DNA of 64,000 bases from Diphasiastrum complanatum. Its lineage: Eukaryota > Streptophyta > Lycopodiopsida > Lycopodiales > Lycopodiaceae. Shown one piece after another: positions 58,901 to 64,000 of the stretch. Positions within the stretch are counted from its first letter, which is position 1; the number at the start of each line of letters is the position of its first letter. The position numbers and the translations under genes are program-made. Below the pieces are notes generated by a model. That model searched no databases, was not told the DNA's origin, and worked only from the letters and a program-made list of their open reading frames with translations. The stretch is from positions 42,143,862-42,207,861 of the forward strand of contig CM055110.1 in NCBI GenBank assembly GCA_029204225.1, given 5' to 3'.

Positions 58901-61762
58901 TCTACTTTGGCAAAGTAAGGGGATCTAAGTGTGGGCAAGGAGCTACAACCCATTCGTGATTATGGAGATTATATTAGTGCACTATCATGATTGATGGTTG
59001 GAGTGACAAAAGGAGGCGCCATATCGTTGATATCTTAGAGTCTTCTTTTGTGGGCATCATGTTATGAAAGCCATAAACAATTGGCACCTAGCATTGTTTC
59101 AGGAGAGTACGCCATACATGACATGTGTTGGATTTTAATGCTCATTGCTAATTAAAGTTCAAATCACTTTGACGCTCATTGCTCAAGAGTCAATGCTCAT
59201 TAGAGTTTTAAACATGTTACATTTTGAAATCTATTGGATGCTCATTGCTCATTGCAATTTGTTATTCGTGAATACACGCACTCGCACATCAGGCAACCCA
59301 TCAAGGATGTGGGGCCTCACAATGTTGTGAAAATCATTACTGATAAAGCCTTGAATAGCAAGGCAATGGGGAATTGTTGATGGCAAATAACCCCAAAGCC
59401 TTTTGGACTCCATGTGCTGCATGCAGCCTTGACTTACTGATGAGGACATTGCAAGTATATCCAACAGGCTCCTCAAGAGTCGAGAGTCAAGTCTTTTGCA
59501 TTATGTTCCATATGACATGTTGATTATTCTAGTTACTAGTATCTCCAATTCTAGGACCTAGATTTGACATGCCTTGCTTTTTCTCTTAAAATCACAAATG
59601 CCCTTGAGGCTTGTACCTTGATACGGGTTTTCCCTTGCTTTTCATTTATATTGCTTTTGTCCAGTTCTTCCTTGGGCGAAAGAGGTCCTTCATACGACGA
59701 CATACTTCTTCGTGAGGTTTGTCACAAGATACTGAATGTTCTGGCAATCGTTAGAGAGTTTAGGAGTTTGGAGATGCTAAGACCTGCTCCCACGATGTTT
59801 GAACTTTGACATTTCAATTTGGATTTAGGATTTAGGGTTTAGCATATCTAGATTTTGCTTTCATGCATTGATGATTGTTAATTTTATATTCAGGTTTGCA
59901 TTCAGATTTATGGTCTCGGAGTAACACCAGATTTATGCACTTTCTCACCAGAAGTCTGAATAGAACTGGGAAACTTGTATTAACAGTTCTAGACTGACAA
60001 GTTTAGCAGCAGAGTACATCTGTAGTTCATTGCGTAGCATGAGTGACAATACAGCCATACATATTTGTAAGTAAGAAACAGTGGGGCTTACTAGTATCGA
60101 GTCTCGACTTCGTCTCCACCAAAGTGCATAAGTTTGACAGCTCGGGTATTATCTCTAGTTGATTGCATAGCCAGAAATTATAGACATACATTTTTGTTAA
60201 TAAGAAATGGTGGGGCTTACTAGTATCGACTTCATCCCCACCGAGGTGCATAAGTTTGAAACGAAAAACTTCAGCAAAATCTGAAAGAAACAAAGATAAA
60301 GCTGGTTAGAGAATTTTTTTTTGTCTGTCTTCTGTATGCACTAACACAGTCCAAAGTTCAAATGGCTCAATGTATCTTCTGTAGAACGCTAGTTTCATAG
60401 AACCAAAATTCAAGGACGCCCAATCTTCGATATCTGTATGAGGCAGTGAATTAAAAAATGGCAAAACAGCAGCAGGTGCCAATTAGAAGTTATCACACCA
60501 TAAGCCTATTACAACATTAAATAATGGATGGGAGACACAAAGGATGTCAGCCCAATGCCCTTGAAATAATGCATTCTCTGAACCATCCTCCAAGTCATAG
60601 GATGAAATTGTGTCCTTCTGTCAGAGTTCAGCATTCTAACCTCCATCAGGTGGGGATGAGGGTACCAAATCTTTAGATGAAATAGTAAGAGTAGCAAAGC
60701 CTCAAGTGAAATGCTTACTGGAACTTAATTTCAAGCCCATTCAGTAACATAGTCATATAAAGTTACAAGTTACTATGGCAGCCCATGCATCATATATGTT
60801 ATTCAGACCATGCATTTCTTGGAACTTCATCTTTAGGCTGGTTCTAGAGTATAACAAGTTTATACAAACAGGAAGCCTCGTAGCCTATAGCAGTGGCCAT
60901 TCAAAACTTGTACGAAACCAACATCATGTCAAGTAATAACTCTGATATTATTCAAAAAGAAAATTTTGAGGTGCTTAAATATGACAGCTTACCAGAAATT
61001 ATCCCATCAATAACCTCGAAAGTGAATTTATTGCTGACATCTAAAGGTTGTGTGCAGTTGGAAGAGGGCCATAGGTTAGGGTAACCATTGCCCCTGCAAA
61101 CACATGAAAAATAAGAACGCCCATTTGTGTAAATTTGAAAAAGAGCTAAAAGCATGTGCCAATGTTTAGACTTTGTGCAGGTAAACGTACTGACTGGTAC
61201 AGACAAAAAGTGGACTGTGTTTTTCCCTGTTCCCATGCATAGAAAAGAAGGAAAATTTCAAATGGAGGCCTCAGTTGCTCAATCTTTGCTTTTTCTCTTT
61301 TTCTTAAAACATAAACAGCAATTTATCCATTACCAGGAACGAGCATGACCAGGAACATCAAGCTCTGCCATCACATTTATGCCCCTCAAACGAGCATACC
61401 TACAGATCGAAGATTATATACAGTTCAATTTCAGCAACAGTGTGTTAAGGACTAGATGGTGAAAGATAAGACAAATTCCATGTATTGTACAAATGAATGA
61501 GCTGACATACAAAAACAACAGAGGAATGGGATCACATCCGTGTACCTAAGGTGCATCCATTTAGTAAACAATTTTGCATCTTTCTAGCTCCTCATAAGTA
61601 CAATATAAATCAGAAAAGCATATGCCCTTACTCAACAATATCTTTAGCATCCTCCAGTGTATAGCGTTCTGGATTTGAGTATGCACCGTTCCAAAGATCT
61701 GGAAATGAAGGTACTTCTATCGGAAACGATTCCGTGTCCACAATGTGCCAGTGTAAAACGTT
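52642..61762 (-). CDS. Beta-N-acetylhexosaminidase (GH20), C-terminal nine exons; 5' part outside the window
   Basis: It removes terminal N-acetylglucosamine/galactosamine residues; plant members trim N-glycans to paucimannose forms in the vacuole or apoplast. Exons in transcript order: 61762-61632, 61399-61334, 61093-60993, 60280-60221, 57331-57298, 55686-55588, 55492-55433, 55267-55017, 52808-52642. All are GT-AG and every phase matches, giving 322 residues to TGA, about 60 percent of the usual length. NVLHWHIVDTESFPIEVPS, AELDVPGHARSW, HLGGDEV (catalytic Asp-Glu pair, local residues 115-116), WYLDHLDVPW, GGEVCMWGE and TIWPRAAAAAEKLW are all family hallmarks. No defect is seen in these exons. 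The upstream exons must lie past 64000, behind an intron filled with LINE and gypsy debris. Confidence 0.93.
52837..52919. repeat. Long (CT)n microsatellite in the last hexosaminidase intron
   Basis: About 80 bp of CT with two small breaks. On the gene's strand it is (GA)n and ends 28 bp before the last acceptor (52810-52809). Confidence 0.97.
56384..56809. mobile_element. hAT-type MITE, 426 bp, foldback
   Basis: The terminal inverted repeats read CATAGATACCCATTC on the left and, reversed, CATAGATGCCCGTTC on the right. They are flanked by 8-bp target copies GTTAGGGG and ATTAGGGG (one mismatch), the length expected for hAT. Inside, CTCATGAAAACTGATCT is inverted perfectly as AGATCAGTTTTCATGAG, and GC-rich palindromes built on TTCCGAAACGGAAC lie near both ends. 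It is in the hexosaminidase intron between exons at 55686 and 57298 and has no coding sequence. Confidence 0.8.
58690..59810 (+). pseudogene. hAT-like (DUF659-type) transposase remnant
   Basis: Across several frames the plus strand encodes TIMIDGWSDKRRRHIVDIL near 58988, VGPHNVVKIITDKALNSKAM near 59307 and NNPKAFWTPCAACSLDLLM near 59385. These match in order the DUF659 domain of plant hAT-related transposases (MSDGWTD, VVTDNA, FWTPCAAH). Later pieces such as LREVCHKILNVLA follow near 59710. It sits in the large hexosaminidase intron, opposite to the gene. 57400-58690 has short frames without recognisable motifs. Confidence 0.7.
59999..60280. repeat. 129-bp tandem duplication including part of a hexosaminidase exon
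   Basis: The segment with the 3' part of exon 60280-60221 (KLMHLGGDEVDT and its donor) is repeated 129 bp away at about 60090-60135, where it reads KLMHFGGDEVE and then meets a stop. A third, partial copy of the flanking intron lies at 59999-60055. The extra copy lacks the exon's acceptor and first codons. It lies in the intron, downstream of the true exon. Confidence 0.85.
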
Positions 61763-61791
61763 CTGTTTACAAATGTATGCAAGCATATAAG

Positions 61792-61793
<2 letters not shown>

Positions 61794-61824
<31 letters not shown>
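61794..61824. repeat. (CT)15 microsatellite next to a hexosaminidase acceptor
   Basis: A pure CT run; on the gene's strand it is (GA)n ending about 30 bp before the acceptor of exon 61762-61632. Confidence 0.95.
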
Positions 61825-61830
<6 letters not shown>

Positions 61831-61859
61831 TTTATCTACGCTGCTGCCCACTTTCTCCC

Positions 61860-62690
61860 ATGTTAGCCAGTCTACTCAACCATGCTGTTGTGTCTAGTTT
61901 TCCATCCTCCTGGTGTACTAATATTATCCATCCTATTCACAAAAATGGTGACCCCATGAATCCTGGTAACTATCGTACTAGCATGATTGGACACGTTATT
62001 GCAAAGCTATATGGCACTATCCTTCAGTCAGCAGTAAGTTCTGAGGCAAAGATCAGGAGATTACATGCTATGGGCTAGGCAGGATTTCGAGCTCACTATT
62101 CCACTACAGACCACATCTCCACTCTTCGAGCTATCATCGAAGAAGCCAGACATAGGAGACAGAGGGTTTACTGTTGTTTTGTTGACTTCGGGAAAGCCTT
62201 TGATTCTGTCCCACGTTCCCTTCTTATTCAGCATTTACAAGATCTCGACTTCTCTATTGGTACAGTCCTAGCAGTGATGGCACTCTATGAGCGAGCCTTT
62301 GGTTGCTTTCACAATGACGTTGACATTTCAGACCATATATGGAGCACCACTGGGGTGAAGCAGGGTTGCTCCCTTTCAGCCACACACTTTTTGGTCTATA
62401 TATTGATGAGCTTGAGAGAGTCACTGAGCAATGCGGTGATACAAGTTGCAAACTCGGTGACATTCTGATTGCCATCCTAGTCTCTAGTATGCAGATGATA
62501 TGGCTCTAGTCTCTACGACTAGAGAGGTCTACAAAGACAACTAGATAGTCTTCATTCTTTTTGCACCAGATGGTCTTCAAGACATCCAGGGCTTTCATCC
62601 AATGACAGGAGCTTATCTTCGATGGGCAACCACTAGAGGTTGTATCATCCTACACTTATTAAAGAGTCCTCTTTACTGATCAATTGTGTA
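61860..62690 (+). pseudogene. LINE reverse-transcriptase fragment
   Basis: The plus strand encodes, with frameshifts, IIHPIHKNGDPMNPGNYR, CCFVDFGKAFDSVPR (FVDF-KAFD, RT block A), GVKQGCSLSATHF (block B) and YADDMALVS (active site YADD, near 62485). These are the standard non-LTR RT blocks in order. The N- and C-terminal parts are missing. It lies directly upstream of the first hexosaminidase exon seen here. Confidence 0.88.
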
Positions 62691-62699
62691 CTATAGGGG

Positions 62700-63690
62700 C
62701 AGTAGCTACACAGTACTTCAAAATCAAAGTTTTAAACTTTCATTCAATTCATCTTTCCATTGAATGGGTGGACTGAATATTTTCATGATTTGCTCCCTTA
62801 AGAAGATTTGTTCAGGGCAATGCCAAGAGTAGTCCTTAATCAATCTATGAAAAAATCTTATAATGCCTAAAAAAGATTTTGCTTGCATATGGTCGGGGAG
62901 AGACAGAGATGGGTGAGTTAGATAACGAACACACCGAGCAAATCCGCTCCTCCTGTGGGGTACTCTGAAATTGTCCAGTCTCAATCTCAAGTTGATGTGA
63001 GGAAACTCGGAACCAACCCCCCAATATGAATCTCAGACCATGTGATAATCCTGAATGCAAGTAATTTGGTAGAACTGGGAACACGCCATATCCAACTCCA
63101 TAAAGTGAGTCCAATAGTAATCGGGTTTGACTTCGAGGTCACCCTACCATGTCTGAATCAGATATGCGCTATATAGGGACAGTCTGATATAGTCGCGAGT
63201 GCCTAGTGGAGGGTCCGTAATAGAAATACCACGTGTGTCAAGTAAACTGGAGGCCTAAGAAAACTATGATAATTGAAAACGTTGACTATGAAGATGTTGA
63301 GATGAGGCGAGTGCTGCCTTTGTGTATCTTCGATTAGGCGGGGGGGGGGGGGGGGGAAGGGGAAATAGTTGCACTCTTTGAATATATGTGATGAGTCGAA
63401 AGATGGCGTCAAGTTGTATGGGTGGGACTGCGAACTCAATCAAAATGATTTGACGTGGGACAAAAGGCTTAGCCTGTATCATATGTGATAGCATAAGGAT
63501 TTGCAAGTGTGAGATATTGGCCCAAGGGAGACTTGGACACCATGCCTCTGCTGCATATAATGTGGTGGCTGTAACAAGTGTATAAAAAAGTTGACACTTA
63601 CTCGGTGCATCCTGAATGAATCTCCGAAAATAGAACCTCTCTAGCTAGACAAGGGAAGCATGTCCCTTCCCAAGTCTAGCTATAGCAGCA
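62700..63690 (-). pseudogene. Second LINE 3' fragment, related to 50.2-51.1 kb
   Basis: The minus strand encodes EERICSVCS in the same context as the fragment at 50190-51130 and aligns with it over most of its length. It carries a run of 17 G at 63340-63356. It is inverted relative to the RT fragment at its left, so two insertions or a rearrangement are needed. Confidence 0.65.
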
Positions 63691-63695
63691 TGTCT

Positions 63696-64000
63696 CGTAA
63701 AAAGTTGGATCTTGCTTAATGTAGGTATTCTACCTATGAGAAGGAAACCTTTCATGTCATTCATGCTTTAAACATTTGAAGTATGGATCCATAGTGATAA
63801 CAGATCGCCAGTCCCTTTAATATATTTGTGATGTCATAGAATTGAAAGGCTACAAGGCCAGATGGTTGGAATCCATTCAAGAATTCAAGTTTAATATTAA
63901 GTATTGGAACGATGCGTTGAATGGTGTCACCGATGCTTTGAGCGAGATTTGAGGGATTAATCAATCATGCTTTGTTGAGATTCAATCCAATTTGTACCTT
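63696..64000 (+). pseudogene. Ty3/gypsy RNase H fragment, cut by the window end
   Basis: The plus strand reads, with frame changes, STYEKETFHVIHALKHLKYG, ARWLESIQEFKFNIKYWN and VTDALSEI. This is the C-terminal RNase H of gypsy pol, normally followed by the integrase zinc finger beyond the window. Confidence 0.8.

Overview
The window is nuclear DNA of a land plant with a large, repeat-rich genome. The evidence is two ordinary plant genes with GT-AG introns, many Ty1/copia long terminal repeats (LTRs) primed by initiator tRNA-Met, Tat/Athila-like Ty3/gypsy debris primed by a tRNA-Asp-like site, LINE and hAT remains, and many plant-type microsatellites. A seed-free vascular plant or gymnosperm would fit the density of old nested elements, but nothing here fixes the species. 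No tRNA, rRNA or CRISPR array was seen.

Layout. 0-4.3 kb: inverted LTR/gag debris and a decayed minus-strand copia element. 4.3-11.2 kb: a gypsy-type LTR end, primer site and gag-like remnant, then a truncated plus-strand copia element that ends in a 25-bp minisatellite. 11.5-15.9 kb: a minus-strand gypsy pol remnant and a second gag-like remnant. 17.4-21.0 kb: a complete eight-exon prolyl 4-hydroxylase gene on the minus strand. 21-26 kb: mostly non-coding, with a cluster of perfect 18-bp palindromes. 26.3-33.5 kb: an unfamiliar AT-rich cluster of decayed genes, described below. 33.5-37.2 kb: non-coding, with degenerate short tandem arrays. 37.2-50.2 kb: nested copia elements, including one young 4.8-kb element with 682-bp LTRs and a 5-bp target duplication. 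50.2-52.6 kb: LINE debris and a long compound microsatellite. 52.6-61.8 kb: the last nine exons of a beta-N-acetylhexosaminidase gene on the minus strand, with a MITE, an hAT remnant and an exon-fragment duplication in its introns. Its N-terminal exons must lie beyond the window. 61.8-64 kb: LINE and gypsy fragments.

Most unusual region. At 26.3-33.5 kb at least four intron-containing, partly broken genes lie together. They are a protein with a C-x2-C knuckle that is perhaps a transposase, an unknown leftward gene, a divergent histone H3-like protein that keeps an ARTK tail, a C48/Ulp1-like cysteine peptidase remnant, and an unknown 247-residue ORF. The two central genes diverge from a compact promoter that has eight CACGTG boxes between two opposed TATA boxes, and both transcript starts carry 20-bp repeats in alternating orientation. 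This may be a large DNA transposon or another mobile unit that captured a histone gene. Terminal repeats were not found, so its limits are open.
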